From a virus, in the IMG/VR virus record IMGVR_UViG_3300035034_000423, positions 1 to 58,630 of that record: 58,630 bases of DNA; one strand, given 5' to 3'. Both the position numbers and the translations under genes were made by a program. The first letter of the stretch is position 1; the number at the start of each line of letters is the position of its first letter. The notes under the pieces were generated by a model. It did no database searches and had not been told where the DNA came from. It worked only from the letters and a program-made list of their open reading frames with translations. Positions 1-8,280 of this stretch are shown here, one piece after another.

Positions 1-32
1 ATTACTTATATTGGGCGAAAAACTTAGTTAAT

Positions 33-299
33 ATGCTATGGTGGAAGCTATTATTTTTATTTGGTGTTAGGCGTAGTGCGTTGCCTATACCTGAAGGAAT
101 GTACTGTTATAGCCCTGATATAGAAAAGAACAAAGCAAAGAAAGACTTTAGTACATATTATATAAACCCTTGCAAATATTACAAAACTTTAGGGCGTAGA
201 TATAATGGATGTAGTTACTTAGGAATAATTACTGATGATATGACCTTTGGTGACCAATGTAAAATGTGTGGCGAGAATTATGGTGATGAAGACGAATAG
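33..299 (+). CDS. small cysteine-rich phage protein
   Basis: An 88-codon frame rich in spaced cysteines (YCYS, PCKYY, GCSYLG, DQCKMCG), ending in an acidic tail. The C-x(n)-C spacing and the C-K-M-C pair suggest a small zinc-binding fold. It resembles short uncharacterised phage proteins of the pattern YCY...PCxYY...Cxxx...CxxCG. The hydrophobic first 22 residues may not be translated: the Met codon at 99 begins the conserved-looking part and is an alternative start. It stands upstream of the main replication operon and has no visible Bacteroidetes promoter inside the window. Function unknown. Confidence 0.6.
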   Translation: MLWWKLLFLFGVRRSALPIPEGMYCYSPDIEKNKAKKDFSTYYINPCKYYKTLGRRYNGCSYLGIITDDMTFGDQCKMCGENYGDEDE

Positions 300-447
300 C
301 ATTACGCATAACACCAAGCTATGGTTAGTACGAGGAACGAGTATTAAATATAGCAACTGTTATCGCACGTTTCAATGTGCGAAATAAGTATTAAATAGTT
401 TGGTGTTTTCAATCTTATTCAGTATATTTGTTTAAACGATACACTTA
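300..447. other. intergenic region with hairpin and promoter
   Basis: A 148-nt gap before the replication operon. It contains a perfect 6-bp hairpin at 363-382 (TCGCAC, 8-nt loop, GTGCGA) without a strong U-tract, followed by the operon promoter. The hairpin could be a weak terminator or an operator. Confidence 0.5.
400..430 (+). promoter_or_regulatory. Bacteroidetes-type promoter of the replication operon
   Basis: TTG at 400-402 and TATATTTG at 423-430, separated by 20 nt, match the Bacteroidetes -33 TTG / -7 TAnnTTTG consensus. The predicted start lies about 12 nt before the ATG at 448. It would drive the rightward operon. Confidence 0.75.
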
Positions 448-993
448 ATGCAAGAAACATACAGAAAAATTTACGAGATGGCGTTGTCGGAACTGGCAAA
501 GCCGCCTTTTGATTTTGAAGACGAGCTAGTCTTCATACATAAAGGGTTTAGAATAGGCAAAACAATCAAGGGAGAGTATTCTTGGAAAGACGTCAGGTTT
601 GACGACTACTACGAGGAAGTAGACCCCCTTATTACCGAGAAGGTATTAGAACTAGGTTTTGTAAAAACTCTAACGCTCGTGATGATACATAATGACCGTG
701 ATAAAATAACAGAACTCGAAAGAAGGGTAATCAATATCAATAAAGAAATCGAGTATTGGGTTAACATGGCCACGGAAATTTACAATGATAAAAGGAAAGA
801 GACGGCTAAAGTAAACAGAAGCAAGACCCTTAGCCCAGAAACTAAGAAAAAAAGAAAAGCTTCATTAGTAAAGAAGTATGAAAAAAATAAGCTTCTTTTT
901 GAAAAGAAAAGGAGAATATTAAAGTCTGAAAAAGATGATGTCAAGATTGACCATAATTTTTACAGCAATAGAATCAAAACTTTTAACAATTAA
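448..993 (+). CDS. hypothetical protein, basic coiled-coil C-terminus
   Basis: A 181-aa protein and the first gene behind the operon promoter. The N-terminal ~90 residues look globular and acidic. From ~100 to 181 it is strongly Lys/Arg/Glu-rich and predicted helical (ITELERRVININKEIEYW, then KKKRKA), so it probably forms a coiled coil and could bind nucleic acid. The position directly before SSB suggests a replication or early takeover role. No family recognised. Confidence 0.7.
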   Translation: MQETYRKIYEMALSELAKPPFDFEDELVFIHKGFRIGKTIKGEYSWKDVRFDDYYEEVDPLITEKVLELGFVKTLTLVMIHNDRDKITELERRVININKEIEYWVNMATEIYNDKRKETAKVNRSKTLSPETKKKRKASLVKKYEKNKLLFEKKRRILKSEKDDVKIDHNFYSNRIKTFNN

Positions 994-1008
994 TTAAATT
1001 CAATTACT

Positions 1009-1761
1009 ATGGGTATGAACACCAGAGGAGGGGGAACCTCCAACAAGACTTATCTAGGAGTCTATTCAAATCAATTAGTGCTAGAGTACGCTAAGGAAGA
1101 AGACCTTGTAAAAAAGCTAGAAGACCTAGGTTACGACCCTGAAAAAATTCAGGAGAGAAAGAAAACCAAAGGTAAAAACGAGGGACAATCGGTTTACTAC
1201 TTCGTAGTTTACGATGTAGAGGGAATGCTTACCAACGTAAGAATCAACGAGAACGATTGGGGAGATTTCGTAGAGTTAGAGTTCACAGATGTAGACGAGA
1301 AGTTTATTATCTCTTTAGGAGATGTATTCAGCCGTATGTCTAAAGACTTTATCCGTAGGGTCGGAAACCTAGACCTAGGTTCAGAAATTAATTTCGGACT
1401 ATGGGCCATGGAAACTGACGACGGTAAAAAACGTAGTGGAGTTAAGATGTATCAAGACGAAGAGAAAGTAGAATACTTCTTGACGTATGACGATATGCCA
1501 GAGCCTACTACAACCAAGAAAGGCCGTACGGTAACTTGGAACTACGACGAGCAAGAGGCTTATTTATATGAGCAATTAAAAACATTCTTGTCCGACAATT
1601 TTAAGAACGACGGAGACGGTAGCGGAACAACTCCATTGGAGACTGCTGCTAATGAAAGAGAGAGTAAACCTGCTAATGCCAAACGTACGCCTCGAAAGCC
1701 TAGAGCAAAGGCACCTGACGCTAAGGGAGTCGGAGAAGAGGATGACGATTTACCATTTTAA
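1009..1761 (+). CDS. ssb: single-stranded DNA-binding protein
   Basis: A 250-aa protein ending in EEDDDLPF, the acidic tip by which SSB proteins recruit replication partners (bacterial SSB ends DDDIPF). Before the tip is a low-complexity basic linker (residues ~205-240, KRTPRKPRAKAP), and before that a beta-rich region compatible with an OB fold. Together with its place in front of the initiator and primase genes this supports SSB. The OB fold is too divergent to prove by eye. Start chosen at the first ATG of MGMNT, after an A/T-rich leader; the second Met, two codons on, is an alternative. Confidence 0.75.
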   Translation: MGMNTRGGGTSNKTYLGVYSNQLVLEYAKEEDLVKKLEDLGYDPEKIQERKKTKGKNEGQSVYYFVVYDVEGMLTNVRINENDWGDFVELEFTDVDEKFIISLGDVFSRMSKDFIRRVGNLDLGSEINFGLWAMETDDGKKRSGVKMYQDEEKVEYFLTYDDMPEPTTTKKGRTVTWNYDEQEAYLYEQLKTFLSDNFKNDGDGSGTTPLETAANERESKPANAKRTPRKPRAKAPDAKGVGEEDDDLPF

Positions 1762-1763
1762 GA

Positions 1764-2510
1764 GTGGTAAAAGTGGGAAAACTATGGGGAAATGCAAGGT
1801 TCGCTTTGCTTTCCCCTTATTCTAAATTACTATATCTCTACCTAGTATCTCACTCTACAATAACGACCCTTGGAGTTGTAGAACTTAGCAGGGAGAGAGC
1901 CATACTAGACTTAGGAATAGTAAGTACTCTGTCATACAGAGAGTCTATAGAAAACTTACAAAAAGGGGGTTGGGTTGTTTGGATAGAGCAGTTTGACACT
2001 TTTGATACTTTTATAATCAAAGAACATTTTTTATCACTATCAAAGTCCAAGCTCAATCTTAGAAAGGCTATAGACGAAGGAAAGTCCTCAATATGGAGGC
2101 AAGACTTATTAAAAATATACAGTAAAGAAGACTTTAAACCGCCAATGGCATTCACACCGCCAACACCGGAAGAAGTTTCAAAGTACGCCCTAGACTTAGG
2201 GTATGTAGTTAACGGCAAGACTTTCGTAGAATACTACGCTAGTAACGATTGGTACAACAAGAACAACAAAAAGGTTAGAAGTTGGAAAATAACGTTAGAA
2301 AAAGTTTGGTGCCGAGAAGAAAATAAACTAACTTTAGTGAAAGGTGCGCCAGAGGGGTACGAATACTTCCACATAACAACAGAGGGCGGAGAGAGAATTT
2401 CTCCCGAGGGGTGGAAGAAAGGAAGACCTACGCACAGCAATTACTTACACGCAGAGTTATTAAACGACGAATATAGAAGATGTACAATGAAATCGCAAGA
2501 GAATACCTAA
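1764..2510 (+). CDS. replication initiator / helicase-loader-like protein
   Basis: A 248-aa protein starting at GTG two bases after the ssb stop. The N-terminal ~100 residues look like a winged-helix domain (SPYSKLLYLYLVSH...). Residues ~130-190 contain the pattern PPTPEEV...YALDLG...FVEYYASNDWY...VRSWKITLEKVW, typical of C-terminal regions of phage replisome-organiser and DnaD-like proteins. It overlaps the primase start by ~30 nt, implying translational coupling. The role is likely loading the helicase at the phage origin. Loader versus origin binder cannot be decided. Confidence 0.6.
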   Translation: MVKVGKLWGNARFALLSPYSKLLYLYLVSHSTITTLGVVELSRERAILDLGIVSTLSYRESIENLQKGGWVVWIEQFDTFDTFIIKEHFLSLSKSKLNLRKAIDEGKSSIWRQDLLKIYSKEDFKPPMAFTPPTPEEVSKYALDLGYVVNGKTFVEYYASNDWYNKNNKKVRSWKITLEKVWCREENKLTLVKGAPEGYEYFHITTEGGERISPEGWKKGRPTHSNYLHAELLNDEYRRCTMKSQENT

Positions 2511-4345
2511 ATGCCGGTTTAAACCCTGTCCCACTAGATAAGGGCGAAAAGATTCCAAATATAAAAGGTTGGGTAGACCCGATCAACGAGGATTTAAGCC
2601 AGTATAATTTCGAGGAGATAGGCATTGGTACCGGCTCTGTTTCAGGTGGATTAGAGGTCATAGACCTAGACTTAGATGTATTAGACAATGCAGACGAGGT
2701 TTGGGCCGAATGGAAGTCTAAAATACCTAAGAACATATTAAGAAAGCTCGTGGTGGCACAAACTAAAAGCGGTGGCTACCACGTATTGTACAGAACGTCA
2801 GTCGTAGAAGGCAATAAAAAATTAGCATCTAAGGAAAACAAAGAGGTTATCATAGAGACCAGAGGACAGGGAGGCTACGTAAAGTGCTTCCCTTCTGACG
2901 GATATAAGATTATCTACGGAAGCCTTACAGATATTCAATTTTTAGAGGAGTATGAAAGGAACGTATTAATTACCACTTCCAAATTATATGACGAAAGAAT
3001 ACGAGCTAAGAAGACTTTCTATGCCGATGGAGAGTACAACGACCCATTCCCAGACTATAATAACGACCCAGACATAGGTTTAGATATTTTAGAAGCAAAT
3101 GGTTGGGAGATATTAAGAGAGGATAGCGAGTGGGTTTATTTAAAAAGACCAGAGAAAAGAAGAGACGGAGTATCGGCCACCTATAATTTAGATGGCTGCT
3201 TTCTTTATGTATTTTCTACCTCTACGGACTTCGAGACCGAAAAACCCTACAGCAATTCCGCCATTTATTGTATAATAGAGCAAGAGGGGAATTATAAAAA
3301 AGGCTACCGTGAACTAGGGAAGTTAGGACATGGAACAAATGTCAGTAGTGACTCTAATAGCGACTCTGATAAAAAAGAGGTAGATGATTTATCTTTTATT
3401 TCTTGGGCAGGCGAGGACGAAGAGAAGTTAGAGCAGTTTATAGACGGAACAATACCATTAGGATTATCTTTTGGTTGGCCGGAACTAGACCCCTACTTCG
3501 TATACAAAGAACATACTCTTAACTTCATATTAGCCTTTGAAGGAGTAGGTAAGACTTTTATGGTATTACATAAGCTAGTAGCATTAGCTACCTTATATGG
3601 TAAGAAATTTGCCATATGTTGTGGAGAGAACGATGTTTCTACAGTAAAAAGGTACTTACTAGAAGCGCTATGCGGAAAGCCCGTTAGCGAGTATAAGAAT
3701 AATAGACATGAGTTACAGTTGTTCAAGGATTTTATGCACAACCACTTTTTTGTCTTTAAGAACGAGACTTTTTATACTGTAGAGGATGTGTTAGAGAGGG
3801 CTAAAAGATTATCACAGGTTTATAATTTAGACGGGTTGTTTATCGACCCATTTTCTTATTTCAAAAAACCTGACGGTAAGAACAGTTACAATTACAATGA
3901 CGACCTTTTATCTAGGTTGAACATCTACTCTAAACAAGAGATGTCGATATTTATGTCAGTACACCCTATAACAGAGGCAACAAGAGCGCCAAGGGATGCA
4001 GAGGGATATATTAAGGCCCCAACTAAATACGATGCCATAGGAGGTAATATGTTCGCCAATAGGTCTGATGGATTTTTAACCTATCACAGGGTAACTAATC
4101 ACAGAGTTCCCCAACTAAGGAGAATGATGGAGATAAGGTCTGAAAAAGTTAAAGACCCGAGTACCGGAGGTAGCGTAACGCCCTCTAACGAGTCAGTAGC
4201 CTTAGCTTACAAAACTGTAGACGGTTTTACGGGGTATTTCGATTCAGGAGGACACAACCCAATGTACAAAGCTCAAACGAAGAAAGGAAGAAAAATAGAG
4301 TCTAAACCATTACCCAAAATAGACCCTACAGACGCATTCAATTAA
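2480..4345 (+). CDS. bifunctional primase-polymerase / replicative helicase
   Basis: A 621-aa two-domain protein. Residues ~1-165 carry prim-pol (AEP superfamily) signatures: AGLNPVPL near the start, the metal-binding IDLDLD at ~61-66, SGGYHVLY at ~97 and ETRGQGGYV at ~130. Residues ~330-600 form a RecA-like ATPase with Walker A FEGVGKT (~353-359), Walker B-type LDGLFIDP (~451-458) and a following MSVHPITEATR, as in DnaB/RepA-type helicases. It should prime and unwind phage DNA. The Walker A glycine spacing is unusual (FEGVGKT instead of GxxxxGKT with small first residues). Confidence 0.82.
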   Translation: MYNEIAREYLNAGLNPVPLDKGEKIPNIKGWVDPINEDLSQYNFEEIGIGTGSVSGGLEVIDLDLDVLDNADEVWAEWKSKIPKNILRKLVVAQTKSGGYHVLYRTSVVEGNKKLASKENKEVIIETRGQGGYVKCFPSDGYKIIYGSLTDIQFLEEYERNVLITTSKLYDERIRAKKTFYADGEYNDPFPDYNNDPDIGLDILEANGWEILREDSEWVYLKRPEKRRDGVSATYNLDGCFLYVFSTSTDFETEKPYSNSAIYCIIEQEGNYKKGYRELGKLGHGTNVSSDSNSDSDKKEVDDLSFISWAGEDEEKLEQFIDGTIPLGLSFGWPELDPYFVYKEHTLNFILAFEGVGKTFMVLHKLVALATLYGKKFAICCGENDVSTVKRYLLEALCGKPVSEYKNNRHELQLFKDFMHNHFFVFKNETFYTVEDVLERAKRLSQVYNLDGLFIDPFSYFKKPDGKNSYNYNDDLLSRLNIYSKQEMSIFMSVHPITEATRAPRDAEGYIKAPTKYDAIGGNMFANRSDGFLTYHRVTNHRVPQLRRMMEIRSEKVKDPSTGGSVTPSNESVALAYKTVDGFTGYFDSGGHNPMYKAQTKKGRKIESKPLPKIDPTDAFN

Positions 4346-4348
4346 ATT

Positions 4349-4597
4349 ATGGCTATCTATAAATCATTTTGGACAGTAGATAAGTTACCCCCTAGTGGGC
4401 AGAAAACGACATGGGCCTCTAGGAGTATAGATTTAACTAATGTAGAGTCTTGGCAATATGCCGAGGAAAAGGCTGTTGAAGTTTTTATGAAGAGCGGAGA
4501 CAGCTTCTTTATTAGGTATAGCTACGACGATTTCGAAACAATAGTTTGTGGTTTTGTCGATGGGTACGGCAAGCTGTTTACTTTTAATAACAATTAA
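4349..4597 (+). CDS. hypothetical protein
   Basis: An 82-aa protein directly after the primase-helicase, with four bases between stop and start. It has alternating aromatic and polar stretches (SFFIRYSYDDFETIVCGFVDGYGKLF) suggesting a small beta-sheet protein. No recognised family. Same operon as its neighbours. Confidence 0.65.
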   Translation: MAIYKSFWTVDKLPPSGQKTTWASRSIDLTNVESWQYAEEKAVEVFMKSGDSFFIRYSYDDFETIVCGFVDGYGKLFTFNNN

Positions 4598-4609
4598 ATC
4601 AAAATAAAT

Positions 4610-5584
4610 ATGAGTGATTCAGGAAAAAAATGGGAAGAGTGGTTAGAGAACTCCTTGAGAAAGGAGCAAAAAAAGAGGTTAGACGTAATTCCTCAAAGGG
4701 CCGAGGATTTATACCCTGCCGACGAAACCACGGAATATCGAATAACGACTGAACAAGCTGCTACAAAACTTACTAAAGATGGTGGCGGATTACGCTACAA
4801 TAATGACAAGTTAAGGTATGACCTACAGCACCCTGTAGCAACAGAAGGTCTTGTACGAGTGCTTACCAAGGGAGCTAAGAAGTATGCACCCCATAATTGG
4901 GAGAGAGGTATGAAGTGGAGCGACGTTATACAATCGTTGAAACGACACTTGGCAGCGATAGAGGCCGGTGAAGACTTTGATAGTGAGACAGGCGAGTTGC
5001 ATATCGACCACCTACAATGTAATGCTCACTTTTTATCGGCTTACTATAAGATATTCCCACAAGGGGATGATAGGCAGCATGCTTACCTTGACGAAACTAA
5101 GATTGGTTTAGACATAGATGAAGTTCTTGCAGATTGGTTGGGAGCTTGGAGAGAGTTGCATGGTATTAAGGAAGAGCCTACCTCTTGGTGGTTCGATAGA
5201 CAATTAATGGAGAAGTTTGGAGAGATGGAGAAAGTTGGAACATTAGAGGATTTCTACTTAGGGTTGAAACCGCTTATCAAGCCTACCGACATACCTTTCG
5301 AGCCACATTGCTACATTACATCACGTCCCGTTAGCACAGAGGTTTCACAAAGGTGGTTAGACTTGCACGGGTTCCCTGCTAAACCTGTATACACCACTAC
5401 ACCGGAAAGAACTAAGGTCGTAGTAGCCCTAGAGCAAGGTTTAGATATGTTCGTAGATGACTCTTTTGATAATTTCAGAAGTCTTAACGAAGCAGGTATC
5501 TGTACATTCCTTATGGATAGGCCACACAACAGTAGGCATAATGTAGGGTTTAAAAGAATCACTAATTTAAAGGATATAGTATAA
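4610..5584 (+). CDS. dATP/dGTP diphosphohydrolase fused to 5'-deoxynucleotidase
   Basis: A 324-aa fusion. Residues ~57-150 contain GLRYNNDKLRYDL, LTKGAKKYAPHNWERG and ETGELHIDHLQCNAHFL, the hallmark of the phage dATP/dGTP diphosphohydrolase N-terminal-type domain (all-alpha, MazG-like chemistry giving dNMP plus PPi). Residues ~165-324 are a HAD-fold 5'(3')-deoxyribonucleotidase: GLDIDEVLADW (nucleophile and acid Asp), YITSRP and FVDDSFDNF. The two steps would take dNTP to dNMP to nucleoside. Its stop overlaps the ThyX start (TAATG), so both are co-translated in the nucleotide-pool module. Confidence 0.85.
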   Translation: MSDSGKKWEEWLENSLRKEQKKRLDVIPQRAEDLYPADETTEYRITTEQAATKLTKDGGGLRYNNDKLRYDLQHPVATEGLVRVLTKGAKKYAPHNWERGMKWSDVIQSLKRHLAAIEAGEDFDSETGELHIDHLQCNAHFLSAYYKIFPQGDDRQHAYLDETKIGLDIDEVLADWLGAWRELHGIKEEPTSWWFDRQLMEKFGEMEKVGTLEDFYLGLKPLIKPTDIPFEPHCYITSRPVSTEVSQRWLDLHGFPAKPVYTTTPERTKVVVALEQGLDMFVDDSFDNFRSLNEAGICTFLMDRPHNSRHNVGFKRITNLKDIV

Positions 5585-6237
5585 TGAACGTAAAGTTAAC
5601 AACGATTACTCCCGACGCTGAAAAAACGATAGTAGAGATAGCAAGGGTATCTAGTTCAAGGAAGGATAAGGCAGCTAAACCAGAGGCCCTATTGAAGTAC
5701 CTTATAGCTAATAAGCATTGGAGTCCTTTTGAACATGGGCATATAACATTCGAGATAGAGACTTCTAAGGCTATAGGCATACAGCTTATACGTCATAGAA
5801 GTTTTACCTTCCAAGAGTTTTCTCAAAGATATGCCGTAGTAGATAAGATAGAGCCTATAGAGTTGAGGCAACAAGCTACTAATAACAGGCAAAGTAGCAC
5901 AGAAGTTTTTGACCCCGTTTTACACGATGAAGACGGTTTTGATACAATAGTCAAAGTATATGCCTCCGAAGCTATAGCGTATCATTTAGAAGTAGCCCAA
6001 AGGTTATATAGCTCTTTACTACGAGCAGGGGTCGCTAGGGAGTGTGCTAGGATGGTATTACCGATGGCAACATCAACTACTATTTTTATGACCGGAACTA
6101 TACGCTCTTGGATACATTTCTTAGATATTAGAGACGACGAACACGCTCAAAAGGAGATACGTCTTATTGCTAAGGATATAAAAGCAATGATGGTAGAAGA
6201 ACTACCCATAATTTCAAAAGCATTAAACTGGAAATAA
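5584..6237 (+). CDS. thyX: flavin-dependent thymidylate synthase ThyX
   Basis: A 217-aa protein, the usual ThyX length. It has the diagnostic RHRx7S-type motif RHRSFTFQEFSQR (~residues 70-82), preceded by HWSPFEHGHITFEIETS and followed by RAGVARECARMVLP, all ThyX core segments that bind FAD and dUMP. It makes dTMP from dUMP using methylene-tetrahydrofolate and NAD(P)H. The start overlaps the upstream stop. It supplies dTTP alongside the ribonucleotide reductase downstream. Confidence 0.95.
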   Translation: MNVKLTTITPDAEKTIVEIARVSSSRKDKAAKPEALLKYLIANKHWSPFEHGHITFEIETSKAIGIQLIRHRSFTFQEFSQRYAVVDKIEPIELRQQATNNRQSSTEVFDPVLHDEDGFDTIVKVYASEAIAYHLEVAQRLYSSLLRAGVARECARMVLPMATSTTIFMTGTIRSWIHFLDIRDDEHAQKEIRLIAKDIKAMMVEELPIISKALNWK

Positions 6238-6238
6238 T

Positions 6239-8260
6239 ATGGCACTATACGTAATTGATATTGAAACCGATGGACTGTTATCTACAAAGGTACACGTTAT
6301 GTCGGTAGGATATAAAGACAACGACGGAGAGTGGAAGGTTAAATCTACACCGGACTATGATACGATGAAAGATATTATGGAGAATCCGGACAATACTGTA
6401 GTGGGGCATTTCTTTAAGATGTTCGATTCCGTAGAACTTGAAAGAGTATTAGGGTTTAAGGTAGAGGCTAGGGTGATAGACACTTTAGCTTTGGCATGGT
6501 ATATTTTCCCAGAACGTCGTAATGGAACTTTTGGGCTAAAAGCCTTTGGTAAAGACTATGGTATAGATAAACCAGAAATAGAAGATTGGGAGAACCTTAC
6601 ATACGAAGATTATAAGCACAGATGCGAAGAGGACGTTAAGATTAACATAGCACTATGGGAAGATATCTTATCTAGGTTAGTCGAGTTATACGGAAGCTCT
6701 AAACGTGCAAATTCTTTGATTAAATACTTAATGTTCAAGATGGACTGTTTAGTAGAGCAACAAAGGATTCTTACTAAAATAGATGTTGATAAAGTACGAG
6801 AGAATATCGGAATACTTACACCAATGTTGAAAGAGAAAGAAGAGGCTCTAATAGAAGCTATGCCACCGGGGCCAATCATTAAATCAAGGCCATCACAAAT
6901 GTACAACGTGAGGGTTAAAGAGGCGCCTAAAAAGATGTACAAGTCCGATGGAGAGTTATCTAAGATTGGAGAGAAATGGGTAGCGTACCTAAATGCTAAG
7001 AAATTACCACTAAGTACAACAGAGGTGGAGGAGAGCAAGTTATCCGCTAATGCTGAAAAGTGGTACGAGTTTATAAAGGAGAAGGGATTACCCCTTACAA
7101 CAGAGGTGGTTTATAATACCGCTAATCCTAGTTCAACTAATCAAGTGAAAGATTGGCTATTTAGCTTAGGTTGGGAGCCAGAGATATTTAACGATGGAGC
7201 TAACGGCCCTGTACCTCAAATAAGGAACAAAGATAGAGAGCTTTGCTCTAGTGTCCTTGATTTAGCAAGTAAAGACCCTGCAATAAACGAACTGGACGGA
7301 CTTACTGTTATAAATCACAGACTAGGAGTATTAAACGGCTTTCTTGATACCGTTGACGAAGATGGTTATTGTATAGCAGGGGCAGCAGGCTTTACTAACA
7401 CGTTGAGGTTAAGGCACTCTAAGCCTATTGTAAACTTGCCCGGGGTAAGTGGAGATATTCAAAAGGCCATGGATTCAGGTATGTCTAAAGAGGAGGCTGT
7501 TGCAGCTAATCTTAGGGATGGTCAGATAATTAGAGAGTGTGTTGTAGCGCCAGAAGGTTACGTTGTACTTGGCTCGGATATAGCCTCTTTAGAGGATAGT
7601 ACCAAGAGGCATTATATGTACGACTACGACCCAGACTATGTTATAGAGCAAATGGAAGAGGGGTTCGATCCGCACTTGGATTTAGCCCTACGTGCCGGTG
7701 CTATTACAGAAGATGAATTAGTATTGTACAAAGAGGGAGATAAGGAAACCCAAGATAGGTTAAAGCCTATAAGACATGTTTACAAAGTGGCAAACTATTC
7801 CTGTATTTATGGAGTAGGTGCCGAGAAGCTTGGGAAGACCGTAGGAATGAAGACTAAAGAGTCTAAGGAACTAATTCAATCTTATTGGGACAGGAATTGG
7901 TCTATTAAACAGCTACCTAACGATATAGAGGTTAAAACTATAGACGACCAAATGTGGTTACTAAACCCTGTAAGCAGGCTATGGTATTCTGTCCGATCGG
8001 AAAGGGATATTTTTAGTACCCTAAACCAAGGTACAGGGGCATTCGTGTTCGATATTTGGCTTAAATTTATGATGAAGGACGGTATTATACCCTTCCTACA
8101 GTACCACGATGAAATGGTAGCCTTAGTCCCAGAAGGCCAAGAAGACGAGGCTAGGACTATAGTAGAGGAATCTATGGATAAGGTAAACGACCTCCTTAGG
8201 TTAAACATAGATATAACTGTAGACGTACAGTTCGGAAAAACATACGCAGACGTGCATTAA
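6239..8260 (+). CDS. family A DNA polymerase with 3'-5' exonuclease
   Basis: A 673-aa Pol I-type replicative polymerase. The exonuclease domain starts at VIDIETDG (D7, E9), with a later EEDVKIN...W segment of the DEDD fold. Pol motif A is read as SDIASLEDS (~445), motif B as KVANYSCIYG (~516-525) and motif C as QYHDEMV (HDE ~623-625). Motif A deviates from the usual DYSxxELR. There is no 5'-nuclease domain, as in T7-type polymerases. The start is one base after the thyX stop. Confidence 0.93.
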   Translation: MALYVIDIETDGLLSTKVHVMSVGYKDNDGEWKVKSTPDYDTMKDIMENPDNTVVGHFFKMFDSVELERVLGFKVEARVIDTLALAWYIFPERRNGTFGLKAFGKDYGIDKPEIEDWENLTYEDYKHRCEEDVKINIALWEDILSRLVELYGSSKRANSLIKYLMFKMDCLVEQQRILTKIDVDKVRENIGILTPMLKEKEEALIEAMPPGPIIKSRPSQMYNVRVKEAPKKMYKSDGELSKIGEKWVAYLNAKKLPLSTTEVEESKLSANAEKWYEFIKEKGLPLTTEVVYNTANPSSTNQVKDWLFSLGWEPEIFNDGANGPVPQIRNKDRELCSSVLDLASKDPAINELDGLTVINHRLGVLNGFLDTVDEDGYCIAGAAGFTNTLRLRHSKPIVNLPGVSGDIQKAMDSGMSKEEAVAANLRDGQIIRECVVAPEGYVVLGSDIASLEDSTKRHYMYDYDPDYVIEQMEEGFDPHLDLALRAGAITEDELVLYKEGDKETQDRLKPIRHVYKVANYSCIYGVGAEKLGKTVGMKTKESKELIQSYWDRNWSIKQLPNDIEVKTIDDQMWLLNPVSRLWYSVRSERDIFSTLNQGTGAFVFDIWLKFMMKDGIIPFLQYHDEMVALVPEGQEDEARTIVEESMDKVNDLLRLNIDITVDVQFGKTYADVH

Positions 8261-8280
8261 CAATTAAATATTACAAATTA

